A stretch of DNA of 64,000 nt, taken from NCBI RefSeq assembly GCF_026343955.1, contig NZ_JAPKNI010000008.1:1-64000 (forward strand), written 5' to 3'. How positions within the stretch are numbered: the first letter of the stretch is position 1; every line of letters begins with the position of its first letter. Made by a program: the position numbers and the translations under genes. Source of the DNA: Kaistia defluvii. GTDB lineage: Bacteria > Pseudomonadota > Alphaproteobacteria > Rhizobiales > Kaistiaceae. The notes under the pieces are model-generated. The model did not search any database and was not told the origin of the DNA. It saw only the letters and a list, made by a program, of their open reading frames with translations. Below, piece after piece: positions 25,548 to 33,266 of this stretch.

Positions 25548-25715
25548 ATGTCGGACGACAAAAAATCTGCCAGCAAGGATACGCCGAAAAAGCCGGCTCC
25601 GATGCCGCCCGAGGGGCCGCATGCGCGACCGGATCTGACCGACAAGGAGAAGACGCCCGGCACCGGCTCCTTGCCCGACCCCGACACAAAGGGCGTCGAT
25701 ATCGGGCCCGGCTGA
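25548..25715 (+). CDS. Small hydrophilic protein, 55 residues, unknown function
   Basis: A 55-residue reading frame starting MSDDKKSASKDTPKKPAPMP and ending DTKGVDIGPG. It has CAGGAG at a proper distance before the ATG and a strong terminator 27 nt after the stop, so it looks like a real single-gene unit. The protein is rich in Lys, Asp, Pro and Ser, has no hydrophobic segment and no Cys, and is probably disordered and cytoplasmic. Short charged Pro-rich proteins of this kind are common in Hyphomicrobiales without a known role. It is divergent from the sugar operon at 25251 and convergent with the kinase-like gene at 25794. Confidence 0.65.
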   Translation: MSDDKKSASKDTPKKPAPMPPEGPHARPDLTDKEKTPGTGSLPDPDTKGVDIGPG

Positions 25716-25741
25716 ACGGCGCTCGCTTCGCTCCTCATGGA

Positions 25742-25776
25742 AAGGCGGCGCCACGAGCGCCGCCTTCTTCGTTCTT
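25742..25776 (+). terminator. Rho-independent terminator (bidirectional)
   Basis: AAGGCGGCGC-cacga-GCGCCGCCTT forms a perfect 10-bp stem with a 5-nt loop, followed by CTTCGTTCTT. It ends the small gene at 25548-25715 and, read on the other strand, lies just after the kinase-like gene ending at 25794. Confidence 0.85.
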
Positions 25777-25793
25777 ACGTCTCAGGTGGACGA

Positions 25794-26357
25794 TCAAACG
25801 CCCGGTTCGGCGCCGGCGACGTTTTCGATCGCCTTCAGGCAGAGATCCAGCACTGTCTTCTCGTCCAAGCTGGTATCGACCACGACATGCGGCAGGTCGA
25901 TCGGCTCGAACTCGGCCCGGATCCGCGCGGCCTTCTCGGGATCCCGCTGGGCACGCACATTGCGCTCGTCGGCGAGCCCTCGCCGCAGCCGGCCCTCGAT
26001 GACGGCATCCGGTGCCACGCAATGCAGGATCAGCAGGCGCGCGCCGCTTGCCTCGACCAGATTGGCCACCGTCTCGATTTCGGCCTTGCGCGAGAACGGC
26101 TTGCCATCGACGAGGATGAAGCCGGGCTTGGGCCGGAACAGAAGATAGTCGAGCACGCCGAGCAGCGCGTCCGTGCCGACCTGGTTCTGCTCGCTGCTGT
26201 AGTCGAGCAGGGCCTCCGGGAAGATCGCATCACGGATGTCGTCGCGGCTGAGCGTCACCGCGCCGATCGCCGGGGCGAGCCGGCGAGCGAGCGTGGTCTT
26301 GCCCGCACCGGGCAGCCCGACCAGAAGAAGGACCAGGGGAGGCGCACCGGGTTTCAC
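25794..26357 (-). CDS. P-loop kinase-like ATPase (AAA_33 type)
   Basis: A protein of about 187 residues with Walker A GLPGAGKTTLARRLA at the very N-terminus, followed by VTLSRDDIRDAIFPE and LLFRPKPGFILVDGKPFSRK, the layout of small P-loop kinases such as shikimate/gluconate kinases and the AAA_33 family. I chose GTG 26357, which lies 1 nt after the stop of the aldolase-like gene, because the fold begins there; an ATG at 26438 would add 27 low-complexity residues inside that gene. It is the last gene of the sugar operon. It may phosphorylate a sugar or small metabolite made by the ROK and aldolase proteins; the substrate is unknown. Confidence 0.8.
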   Translation of the reverse strand: MKPGAPPLVLLLVGLPGAGKTTLARRLAPAIGAVTLSRDDIRDAIFPEALLDYSSEQNQVGTDALLGVLDYLLFRPKPGFILVDGKPFSRKAEIETVANLVEASGARLLILHCVAPDAVIEGRLRRGLADERNVRAQRDPEKAARIRAEFEPIDLPHVVVDTSLDEKTVLDLCLKAIENVAGAEPGV

Positions 26358-26358
26358 G

Positions 26359-27204
26359 TCAATCAGCCCGGTTCTCGGCGCCGAACCACCGGATCCGCTC
26401 GGCGACGGCTTCCACGGCCAGGCTGCGGGCCTCGCCAAACGGTACGCGGGTATCGACGATCGGATCGTCGACGCCGTAATGGCGCTGGAAGGTGGAGCGG
26501 AACGCGCCCTTCACGGCGGCGTCGATGTTGATCTTGGCGATGCCGGCGGCAATCAGCTGGGCCACGGTCGCCTGCGGCACGCTGGTGCCGCCATGCAGCA
26601 CGAGCGGCATGTTGACGGCGGCCGAGATCGCCTTGACCAGCGGCACGTCGATCGGCGCGTTGTCGGCAAGCTGGCCCGGCGTGTTGCCGATCGAGATGGC
26701 GAGATAGTCGATGCCGGTATCCCTCACGAACTGCACGGCCTCCTCGACGGTCGTCTTGCGCTCGATGACCTCGCCGCCTTCCTCGGCCAGTGTCTCGCCG
26801 ATCTGCGCCTCGACGCCGACGCCGTGGCGACGGGCGAGCGACACGACGCGGCGGACGAGATCGACATTCTCGTCATAGGACGCGCTCGATGCGTCGATCA
26901 TGACGGAATCGAAGCCGGATTCAATGCATTCGCGCACGATCTCATAGTGGGCGCCATGGTCGAGATGCAGGATCAGCGGGGCGGCCGAACGCTTGCGTGC
27001 GACGGCGGCCATGGCGACGAAATAGTCGAGGCCGACATGCTGGATGCCGCCCATCGTCGTGGAAAGCATGACCGGCGCCCGGTTGCGGTCGGCCGCCGTG
27101 GCGATCGCCTGCGTCGCCTCGAGATGGTGCGCGTTGAACATGCCGACGGCCCAGCCTTCGCGGTAGGCCCGGCCGATCCAATGCGTTGCGCTTTCCCTGA
27201 TCAT
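26359..27204 (-). CDS. Class II fructose-bisphosphate/tagatose-bisphosphate aldolase homologue with altered zinc site
   Basis: A 281-residue TIM-barrel protein of the FbaA/GatY/KbaY family. LILHLDHGAHYE supplies the catalytic Asp82 and zinc ligand His83, MIDASSASYDEN and VEAQIGETLAEEGGE are family motifs, and VLHGGTSVP holds zinc ligand His204. The third ligand, normally the His of a GT(V/A)HG motif, is absent: the sequence reads SIGNTPGQ, with Pro176 in its place. The protein may bind metal weakly or have another role. It overlaps the ROK gene by 4 nt and is followed by the P-loop kinase. Expected role in context: cleavage of a phosphorylated ketose or deoxyketose. Confidence 0.85.
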   Translation of the reverse strand: MIRESATHWIGRAYREGWAVGMFNAHHLEATQAIATAADRNRAPVMLSTTMGGIQHVGLDYFVAMAAVARKRSAAPLILHLDHGAHYEIVRECIESGFDSVMIDASSASYDENVDLVRRVVSLARRHGVGVEAQIGETLAEEGGEVIERKTTVEEAVQFVRDTGIDYLAISIGNTPGQLADNAPIDVPLVKAISAAVNMPLVLHGGTSVPQATVAQLIAAGIAKINIDAAVKGAFRSTFQRHYGVDDPIVDTRVPFGEARSLAVEAVAERIRWFGAENRAD

Positions 27205-28007
27205 GCGATTTCCTTCAAGAGCAGTGCGGCGCCCCGGAGATTGGGGTCGGGGACGTCGCTGATGACGAGTGCGGGTTGGACGATGCCGGGATAGGTGAGT
27301 TCCGGCAGAAGGCGGCGGAGGCGGTCGAGATCGAACCAGGGCTGGCTGAGCGCGCCGCCCGTCAGGATGACGATCTCGGGCTCGAGCAGGGTCAGCGCCG
27401 CGGCGATCGCCTGGGCGAGATCGGCGAGCGCGCCCGGTGGCGGCTGGTCGGCAGACTGGGCCAGGCCCGAGGCGGTGGCGCAGAGGCAGCCGCGGTGGCC
27501 GCAATAGCAGGGGATTCCTTCCGGCCGCAGCACCATGTGGCCGAGCGCATTGGCGCCGCCGACGGCCCCACGCCAGACCTGGCCGTTGAGGATGAAGGCA
27601 TGGCCGACGCCGGTGCCGACCGATATGTAGAGCGCCGATCCGGCCGCGCGGGCATGGCCGCTGGTCGCTTCGAAATGCGCGCCGCAATAGACGTCGGTCT
27701 CGACGACGACGGGGCGATCGAACGCCGCGCCGAGCCGCCGGCCGAGCGGCGCATTCCACCAGCGCAGGTTTTCCGCCCGCACGATGTGGCCGCCGGCGCC
27801 GACCACGGCGGCGACCGAGACGCCGATGCCCTCGACCTCGCCGCGATCGACACCCCATTCCGCGAGCACGTCGCCGACCGCCGCGACGAAGGCTTCCGGC
27901 GTCATGCCGTCCGGCCGGCGCGATCGGTGGCCATGCCGCCAGGGGCCGCTGCCGTCGCCGAGCGCCAGGCGCAGATGCGTTCCGCCGAGATCGATTGCGA
28001 GCCTCAT
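27201..28007 (-). CDS. ROK-family sugar kinase homologue
   Basis: A 268-residue protein of the ROK family. The N-terminal phosphate motif is AIDLGGTHLRLALG, and the zinc motif is CYCGHRGCLCATASG. The catalytic Asp is probably the one in VVETDVYCGAHFE. The usual E-x-G-H motif before the zinc site reads A-L-G-H here (GGANALGHMVL), so a conserved Glu is lost. No helix-turn-helix is present, so it is a kinase-type member, not a repressor. It overlaps both neighbours by 4 nt (permease upstream, aldolase homologue downstream). Likely role: phosphorylating the imported sugar. Confidence 0.85.
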   Translation of the reverse strand: MRLAIDLGGTHLRLALGDGSGPWRHGHRSRRPDGMTPEAFVAAVGDVLAEWGVDRGEVEGIGVSVAAVVGAGGHIVRAENLRWWNAPLGRRLGAAFDRPVVVETDVYCGAHFEATSGHARAAGSALYISVGTGVGHAFILNGQVWRGAVGGANALGHMVLRPEGIPCYCGHRGCLCATASGLAQSADQPPPGALADLAQAIAAALTLLEPEIVILTGGALSQPWFDLDRLRRLLPELTYPGIVQPALVISDVPDPNLRGAALLLKEIA

Positions 28008-28822
28008 TTGACCCCCGCGGCGGAAACGCCTTCGATGAAATGGCGCTGGAAAGCGATGAAGAAGAGCGTCGTCGGAACGGCGCCGAAGATGGAGACGGCC
28101 ATGACCTGGCCGTACTGCGTGTTGAAGGCACTCTGGAACGCGGCCATGCCGAGTGGCAAGGTGCGCAGGCCATCGTCGCTGGCGACGATCAGCGGCCAGA
28201 GATAGCTGTTCCAGCTCAAATTGAAGGTCAGGATCGCGACGACGACGGCGCTGGGCGCCACCATTGGCAGGATCACCGAGAACAGGATGCGCGGCTCGCT
28301 GGCCCCGTCGATCCGCGCCGCCTCGATATAGGCGTCGGGAATCGCCACCATCGCCTGGCGGAAGACGAAGATGCCGACGACGTTGAAGGCGGTCGGTAGC
28401 AGCAGCGCCGCGTAGGTATTGGTCCAGCCGAAAGCATGCACCTCGAGGAACAGCGGGATCACGATCGCCTCGAGCGGGATCATGATCGAGGCCAGCACGA
28501 TCAGCGCGACGGCGCCGGAGAAGCGGTACTGGAACTTGGCGAGGCTGTAGCCGGCGAGTGCGCCGAACACGACCGTGACGATGACCGAGACCAGCGCGGC
28601 CAGCACGGAGTTGAACAGATAGAGGAAGAACGGGCGCTGGCTCAGCGACGAGGTGAAGTTGCTGAGGCCGGCGCTGCCCAGCTCGAAGAGGCTGCCGGAG
28701 AACAGCTCCGAATTGGTCTTCAGCGACGCCGCCAGCATCCAGACGATCGGATAGAGCGTCAGGACCGTCGCGAAGACGACGATGGCAATGGCGAGCAGGC
28801 GCTCGGCGAGGGACCTATGCAT
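28004..28822 (-). CDS. Sugar ABC importer permease, MalG type (CUT1)
   Basis: A 272-residue inner-membrane permease with six hydrophobic segments. The EAA loop reads YIEAARIDGASEPRILFSVI (around residues 165-185), where the transporter ATPase docks. The N-terminal helix is IAIVVFATVLTLYPIVWML. It pairs with the MalF-type permease at 28815-29699 (8-nt overlap) and the binding protein at 29774. No ATPase gene is present in the operon, so a shared MsmX/UgpC-type ATPase encoded elsewhere must drive it. Confidence 0.92.
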   Translation of the reverse strand: MHRSLAERLLAIAIVVFATVLTLYPIVWMLAASLKTNSELFSGSLFELGSAGLSNFTSSLSQRPFFLYLFNSVLAALVSVIVTVVFGALAGYSLAKFQYRFSGAVALIVLASIMIPLEAIVIPLFLEVHAFGWTNTYAALLLPTAFNVVGIFVFRQAMVAIPDAYIEAARIDGASEPRILFSVILPMVAPSAVVVAILTFNLSWNSYLWPLIVASDDGLRTLPLGMAAFQSAFNTQYGQVMAVSIFGAVPTTLFFIAFQRHFIEGVSAAGVK

Positions 28823-29699
28823 GGCGGTGACGGTCCCTCAGAAGCCAGATCTGCAGCAGGCTGATGACCAGGATGCCGGTGAACAGCACGACCGAATAGG
28901 TGCTGGCCTTGCCCATCTGCAGGAAGCTGAACGAGGTCTTGTAGATCAGCAGCGTTAGGATCTGGGTCGAGCCGGCCGGGCCGCCATCGGTCATGATCTG
29001 CTGGAAAGCGAAGGTCTTGAGGCCGTTGACGGTCGACAGCACCACGACGAGCGCGATGGTCGGCTTCATCGAGGGCAGGGTGATGTGGCGCAGCACCGAC
29101 CAGCCGCGCGCGCCGTCCAGCGCCGCCGCCTCGTAGTGGTCGCGCGGGATCGCGAGAAATCCGGCGAGGAAGATGATCGTGTAGTAGCTGGTTGCGTGCC
29201 ACCAGCTGACGAGGATCAGCGCCCAGGGCGCCATGGCGCTGCTGGTCAGCCAGGAAACCGGCGCCATGCCGAGGAAGCCGAGGCCGTCATTGACCGGACC
29301 CTGGACGTTGAGCAGCAGCTTCCATGTCAGCGCCACGGAGACGAGCGGCATCACCGAAGGCAGGAAGATCAGCGTGCGCCAGACGCCCCGGCTGCGGCCG
29401 AGCTTGGTCAGCGACCATCCAAGCCAGAACGCGATGCCGAGCACCGGCACGACCGTGTAGACGACATAGGTGATGGTGATCCCGAGCGAGCGCAGGAACG
29501 CCTTGTCGCTGGCGAGCCCCAGGTAATACTTGAAGCCGACATAGCGCGGCGGCGAAAGCAAATCGTATTCGTGCAGGCTGATGAAATACGAGAACAGCAC
29601 CGGGTAGAGCTGGAAGATGGCGATGAAGAGAAGAGCGGGCAGGCAGAAGAGGAAACCCCAACGGCCATAGCGGCTCGGTCCCGAGGCGGTTCGCGTCAT
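28815..29699 (-). CDS. Sugar ABC importer permease, MalF type (CUT1)
   Basis: A 294-residue permease with six hydrophobic segments and the EAA loop YEAAALDGARGWSVLRHITL. I chose ATG 29699 with AGGA 9 nt upstream; a TTG at 29708 lies too close to that element. The N-terminal segment (GFLFCLPALLFIAIFQLYPV) is typical of MalF/UgpA-type subunits without the long enteric MalF loop. It is separated from the binding-protein gene by a 74-nt gap that holds a strong hairpin. It works with the MalG-type partner and an ATPase from elsewhere. Confidence 0.92.
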   Translation of the reverse strand: MTRTASGPSRYGRWGFLFCLPALLFIAIFQLYPVLFSYFISLHEYDLLSPPRYVGFKYYLGLASDKAFLRSLGITITYVVYTVVPVLGIAFWLGWSLTKLGRSRGVWRTLIFLPSVMPLVSVALTWKLLLNVQGPVNDGLGFLGMAPVSWLTSSAMAPWALILVSWWHATSYYTIIFLAGFLAIPRDHYEAAALDGARGWSVLRHITLPSMKPTIALVVVLSTVNGLKTFAFQQIMTDGGPAGSTQILTLLIYKTSFSFLQMGKASTYSVVLFTGILVISLLQIWLLRDRHRHA

Positions 29700-29717
29700 G
29701 GAGAGCAATCCTGTTGG

Positions 29718-29750
29718 GGACCGGCGCGGCCGGGAGCGCCGCGCCGGTCC
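29718..29750 (-). other. 13-bp perfect hairpin between binding-protein and permease genes
   Basis: GGACCGGCGCGGC and GCCGCGCCGGTCC form a perfect 13-bp stem with a 7-nt loop, 23 nt after the binding-protein stop on the minus strand. No U-run follows, so it more likely stabilises the upstream message or limits read-through than fully terminates. Confidence 0.7.
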
Positions 29751-29773
29751 TGAGGTCCGGAGGAGGACCTTCG

Positions 29774-31051
29774 TCAGTTGGCGCGGATCTGGTCGATCTC
29801 GGCCGCGGCCTGATCGAGCGCCTCCTGGACCGGAACGCCCTGGGCGAACTGCTCGATGGCGTTCTTGATCGCCGTGCCTTCCTGCGCCCAGGTCGGCGAG
29901 CGCCAGACGAAGCTGCCGTGCTTCTGGCCTTCGGCGAAGACGGCGCTGCCGCGCGTCTGCTTGGCGACGTCGGTATCGGCCCAGCCCTTCAGGCCGGTCA
30001 CGTAGCCGGTGGCGGCGAGATAGCCGTCGCTGTCAGAGGTCAGGAAGCGCAGGAACTCGAAGGCTTCCTTCTGGTTCTTCGAACCGGAGGTGACGGCGAG
30101 CGCGTAGGAGTTCAGCAGCGTCGCGGGCTTGGCCACGTCGCGCTGGGGCAGGGCGGCGACGACGTAGTCGGCCTTGACCTCATCGGAATAAAGCGGCGGC
30201 GCCCAGATGCCCGCGATCGCCATCGACTGGCGTCCCTCGCTGAAATCCTGCAGCGCGTTGACCGGGTTGACGGTGGCGAGTTCCGGGCCGCCGGTGCCGT
30301 CGGTGATCATGCGCTGCCAGGTCTCGGTGAACGCCTGGACGCAGGCCGGAGAGTTGATGGCGGCCTTGCCATCCGCGCCGATCACATCGCAGCCATACTG
30401 GACGAGGATCGGCCAATATTGCTGGGCGTACCAGTAGGGATCGAGGTTCCAGACCCAGTTGAAGCCGAGCCGGGTCGTCTTGCCGGACTCGTCCTTCTTC
30501 TGCAGCTTCTTCGACAGCTCGAATACGTCGTTCCACGTCTTCGGCCAGTTGGCCGGATCGTTGGCGTCGAGACCGATATCGGCGAAATGCTTCTTGTTGA
30601 GGAAGAGCGCCAGCGTGTTGAACTCTTCCGGCACGCCATAGGTCTTGCCGTCGATGGTAAGGCCCGAAAGCGCCGACGGCTGGTAGAGGGCTTCGAGATC
30701 GGCCTGCGACTTCTGGCCGAAGGCGGCCGGATCGACCGGCGCGAGAATGCCCTTGGAGGCATATTGCGGGAACAAATAGTCGAGAACGTTGATGATATCG
30801 GGCGGATTTCCGGCGGCGATGGCGGCGGTCAGCTTGACCTCGTAGTCGCCATGCGGATCCTCATGCAGCTTGATGGTCACGTCGGGGTGCTGGGCCGTAT
30901 ACTCCGCCGCCTTCTTGGCGATGAAGTCGGTGGCCGGCGGATAGGTGTGGTGCCAGAACGTCAGTTCCGCCGCGGTCGCCGAACCGGCGAGTGCCAGGGT
31001 AGAGGCCCCCGCCAGAGCCCAGCTCAGCAGAGCAGATTGGAATTTGCGCAT
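29774..31051 (-). CDS. Extracellular sugar-binding protein (CUT1, UgpB/MalE type)
   Basis: A 425-residue binding protein with a signal peptide (MRKFQSALLSWALAGASTLA, cut near ATA-AE). The mature part begins LTFWHHTYPPATDFIAKKAA, and has PPDIINVLDYLFPQYASKGI and AGIWAPPLYSDEV as SBP_bac_1 family motifs. Start 31051 follows GGAGGA. It is the first gene of the minus-strand operon with two permeases, the ROK protein, the aldolase homologue and the P-loop kinase, under the RpiR regulator on the other strand. Likely ligand: an oligosaccharide, polyol or glycoside; not readable. Confidence 0.92.
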   Translation of the reverse strand: MRKFQSALLSWALAGASTLALAGSATAAELTFWHHTYPPATDFIAKKAAEYTAQHPDVTIKLHEDPHGDYEVKLTAAIAAGNPPDIINVLDYLFPQYASKGILAPVDPAAFGQKSQADLEALYQPSALSGLTIDGKTYGVPEEFNTLALFLNKKHFADIGLDANDPANWPKTWNDVFELSKKLQKKDESGKTTRLGFNWVWNLDPYWYAQQYWPILVQYGCDVIGADGKAAINSPACVQAFTETWQRMITDGTGGPELATVNPVNALQDFSEGRQSMAIAGIWAPPLYSDEVKADYVVAALPQRDVAKPATLLNSYALAVTSGSKNQKEAFEFLRFLTSDSDGYLAATGYVTGLKGWADTDVAKQTRGSAVFAEGQKHGSFVWRSPTWAQEGTAIKNAIEQFAQGVPVQEALDQAAAEIDQIRAN

Positions 31052-31199
31052 GCGTCATCCTCCCTCGATCCCGCGCACTGCCGCGCCGCGATCGAACCGT
31101 CTCGTTGATCTCAGTCATGGGATGGAACCGGCGGGTGCCAGACCGGGCTACGCCTCTCCTCGACGTGCCCTTCGTTCCGATCCTGAGCGGACGCTAGCA

Positions 31200-31216
31200 C
31201 GACACATTATGTGTCG
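31200..31216. promoter_or_regulatory. Palindromic operator in RpiR divergent promoter
   Basis: CGACACAT-T-ATGTGTCG is a perfect 17-bp palindrome in the 241-nt gap between the sugar operon (start 31051) and the RpiR gene (start 31293). I infer it as the RpiR binding site. Confidence 0.65.
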
Positions 31217-31292
31217 CAATATGCTGATCAGGTGAATATTTGATGCATAACGTTTCTATATTGAAATTCGCGCTGCAGCATGAGGTGTCACC

Positions 31293-32177
31293 ATGAGCGA
31301 GGCCGCCCCGGGTGAAGTCGCTTCCCTTCTGTCCCGCGTTTCCAGCATGCCCTTCTCGGCGGCGGAGAAGCGGGTTGCCGAATATCTGCTGAGCATCGCC
31401 GAATATGACCTCGCCGGGCTGACCTCCTCCGAACTGGCGGAGCGCACGAACACCAGCCGCTCGACCATCGACCGCCTGTCGAAGCGGCTGGGCTTTGCCG
31501 GCATCAAGGAGATGCGCAAGGCGCTGCTGCAGGAAAGCCGGGCGATGCAGACGCCGATCCGCGCCGCCTCGACGCTGGAGCCGGCGATCATCGCATCCGA
31601 CGGTTTGGGCGAAATCGCCTTCAAGGTGTTCCAGAGCGCCTCGATCCGGGCGTTGAAATTTGCCGAGATCCTGTCCAACTCGCCGGAACTGGGCGAACTG
31701 GTCGAGGCGATCCGCACGGCGCGCAGCGTGCAGGTCTTTGGTGCCGGCGCCTCGGCGGTGGTGGCGCTCGACATGCACCAGCGGCTGCTCCGCCTCGGCA
31801 TCCCGATCAATTTCTCGGAGGACCAGCACAACCAGATCGCCTGCGCAGGACTGATGAAGCCGGGCGACCTGGCGATCGCCATTTCCTATTCCGGGCGCAC
31901 CAAGTCGACGCTGCAGGCGGCGGAAGTGGCCCGCTCCCAGGGGGCGCGGATCGCGGCGGTGCTCGGCGGCAACCGTTCGCCGCTGGCGACGCTGGCGGAT
32001 ATCCGCATCGTCACGCCGCCCGGCGTCAGCCTGTTCGGCGCCGACGCGGTGATGACCCGCGTGCTCGAACTGATGTTCAACGAGGCGCTGTTCCATTGCC
32101 TCGCCATCCAGAACCCGGAAATGCTGGAGAACGTCCGACGGATCGAGCGCATTCTCGGTGACGAGCGGGTCAAGTGA
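31293..32177 (+). CDS. RpiR-family regulator with SIS domain
   Basis: A 294-residue regulator. The N-terminal helix-turn-helix domain includes LTSSELAERTNTSRSTIDRLSKRLGF, and the SIS phosphosugar domain follows (VQVFGAGASAVVALDMHQRL, then DLAIAISYSGRTKSTLQAAE and GARIAAVLGG). SIS domains bind phosphorylated sugars, so the effector is probably the phosphate made by the ROK or P-loop kinase of the divergent operon. The ATG at 31293 follows GAGGTG. It is convergent with the small AtzH/HpxZ-like gene ending at 32205. Confidence 0.94.
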   Translation: MSEAAPGEVASLLSRVSSMPFSAAEKRVAEYLLSIAEYDLAGLTSSELAERTNTSRSTIDRLSKRLGFAGIKEMRKALLQESRAMQTPIRAASTLEPAIIASDGLGEIAFKVFQSASIRALKFAEILSNSPELGELVEAIRTARSVQVFGAGASAVVALDMHQRLLRLGIPINFSEDQHNQIACAGLMKPGDLAIAISYSGRTKSTLQAAEVARSQGARIAAVLGGNRSPLATLADIRIVTPPGVSLFGADAVMTRVLELMFNEALFHCLAIQNPEMLENVRRIERILGDERVK

Positions 32178-32204
32178 CGTGCCCGATGTCGCGGCGCCTG
32201 CCGG

Positions 32205-32588
32205 TCAATCCATCATGCTGACATGCGCCGCTGCGACCTTCCAGCCGTCCTCGGTGCGGATCCAGGTCTGCATCTGGCGGCCGACCTGGCCCGGAAAGTC
32301 GGGGCGATGGAACAGCGTCGAGGCAATCGCGACGTTCTGGCCATACGTCGTGATGACGGTCTGAGACAGCGTGCGCTCGAACGGCTTCTGCACCGAGCGG
32401 AACTGCCGGACCTCGTCTATGCCGTGCTGCACTTCCGCGACGCCGTAGCGGATGGTCTGGCGCGAATGCAGGAACATCGCGTCGAGCGTCGCGCCGTCAT
32501 TTTCCAGCAGCGCCTTCTCATAGGCTTCGAAGATCGCCGTCACCTCGGCGACCAGATCCGGGTCGTCGACAACAAGGGGCTCAGCCAT
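32205..32588 (-). CDS. AtzH/HpxZ-like NTF2-fold protein (DUF3225)
   Basis: A 127-residue protein of the SnoaL/NTF2-like fold, most like the DUF3225 proteins AtzH and HpxZ that sit beside allophanate- or oxalurate-type amidase genes. Key stretches are [37 protein letters not shown] and [20 protein letters not shown]. The ATG at 32588 lies 7 nt inside the preceding hydrolase gene. It is the last gene of the operon. AtzH-type proteins have been linked to decarboxylation or handling of unstable carboxylated urea intermediates; I state this as recall, not as shown here. In this operon it could act on carboxybiuret or a similar compound. Confidence 0.8.
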   Translation of the reverse strand: MAEPLVVDDPDLVAEVTAIFEAYEKALLENDGATLDAMFLHSRQTIRYGVAEVQHGIDEVRQFRSVQKPFERTLSQTVITTYGQNVAIASTLFHRPDFPGQVGRQMQTWIRTEDGWKVAAAHVSMMD

Positions 32589-33264
32589 CGGCCATGGCTC
32601 CTGCGAAGGCCGTCTCCAGCGCGGCGAGCGGCGCGGACCAGCCGACAATGCCACCCTGCGCCACGATCATCTCGATCGCGGCCGCCTTGAACTCCGGGAA
32701 GTAGCTCTCGGTCGCATCCTCGATCAGCAGGCATTCATAGCCGCGGTCATTGGCCTCACGCATCGAGGTCTGGACGCAGACTTCCGTCGTCACGCCGGCG
32801 AATACCAGTTGGCTTATGCCGCGTTCCAGCAGGGTCTGGTGCAGGCCGGTCGCCCAGAACATGCCCTTGCCGGGCTTGTCGATGACGATCTCGCCGGCGA
32901 TGGGCGCCAGTTCGGCCAGGATCTGGTTGCCGGGCTCGCCGGCGATCAGGATCCGGCCCATCGCGCCTTCATCGCCGATCCGCAGGCCCGGCTTGCCGCG
33001 AAGGAGCTTGGCCGGCGGGCAATCGGAGAGGTCGGGCTTGTGCGCCTCGCGGGTGTGCACGACGAGCATGCCTTGCTCGCGGAAGAAACCGATCAGCGCC
33101 GCGACGGTCGGCACGATCGCCGTCAGCCGCGATACGTCATTGCCGAGCACGGCGCCGAAACCGCCGGGTTCGATGAAGTCGCGCTGCATGTCGATGACGA
33201 CGAGCGCCGTCCTGGCCGGGTCGAGCGCGAAGTCATAGGGGCGGGCGGATACCGAAAGCGCCAT
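32581..33264 (-). CDS. Isochorismatase-fold cysteine hydrolase, candidate triuret hydrolase
   Basis: A 227-residue cysteine hydrolase related to BiuH. The triad is readable as Asp25 (VVIDMQRDF), Lys130 ([11 protein letters not shown]) and Cys163 ([11 protein letters not shown]); Lys and Cys are 33 residues apart, as in BiuH. It also keeps [11 protein letters not shown] and GEPGNQIL, but differs from the biuH product at 34811 in the substrate loops ([14 protein letters not shown] instead of [14 protein letters not shown]). Triuret hydrolase (TrtA) is known to be a close paralogue of BiuH, and a pair of such genes with atzF fits triuret -> biuret -> allophanate. An alternative is a ureidoacrylate- or carbamate-type amidase. 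It follows the importer ATPase by 2 nt. Confidence 0.82.
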   Translation of the reverse strand: MALSVSARPYDFALDPARTALVVIDMQRDFIEPGGFGAVLGNDVSRLTAIVPTVAALIGFFREQGMLVVHTREAHKPDLSDCPPAKLLRGKPGLRIGDEGAMGRILIAGEPGNQILAELAPIAGEIVIDKPGKGMFWATGLHQTLLERGISQLVFAGVTTEVCVQTSMREANDRGYECLLIEDATESYFPEFKAAAIEMIVAQGGIVGWSAPLAALETAFAGAMADG

Positions 33265-33266
33265 GC

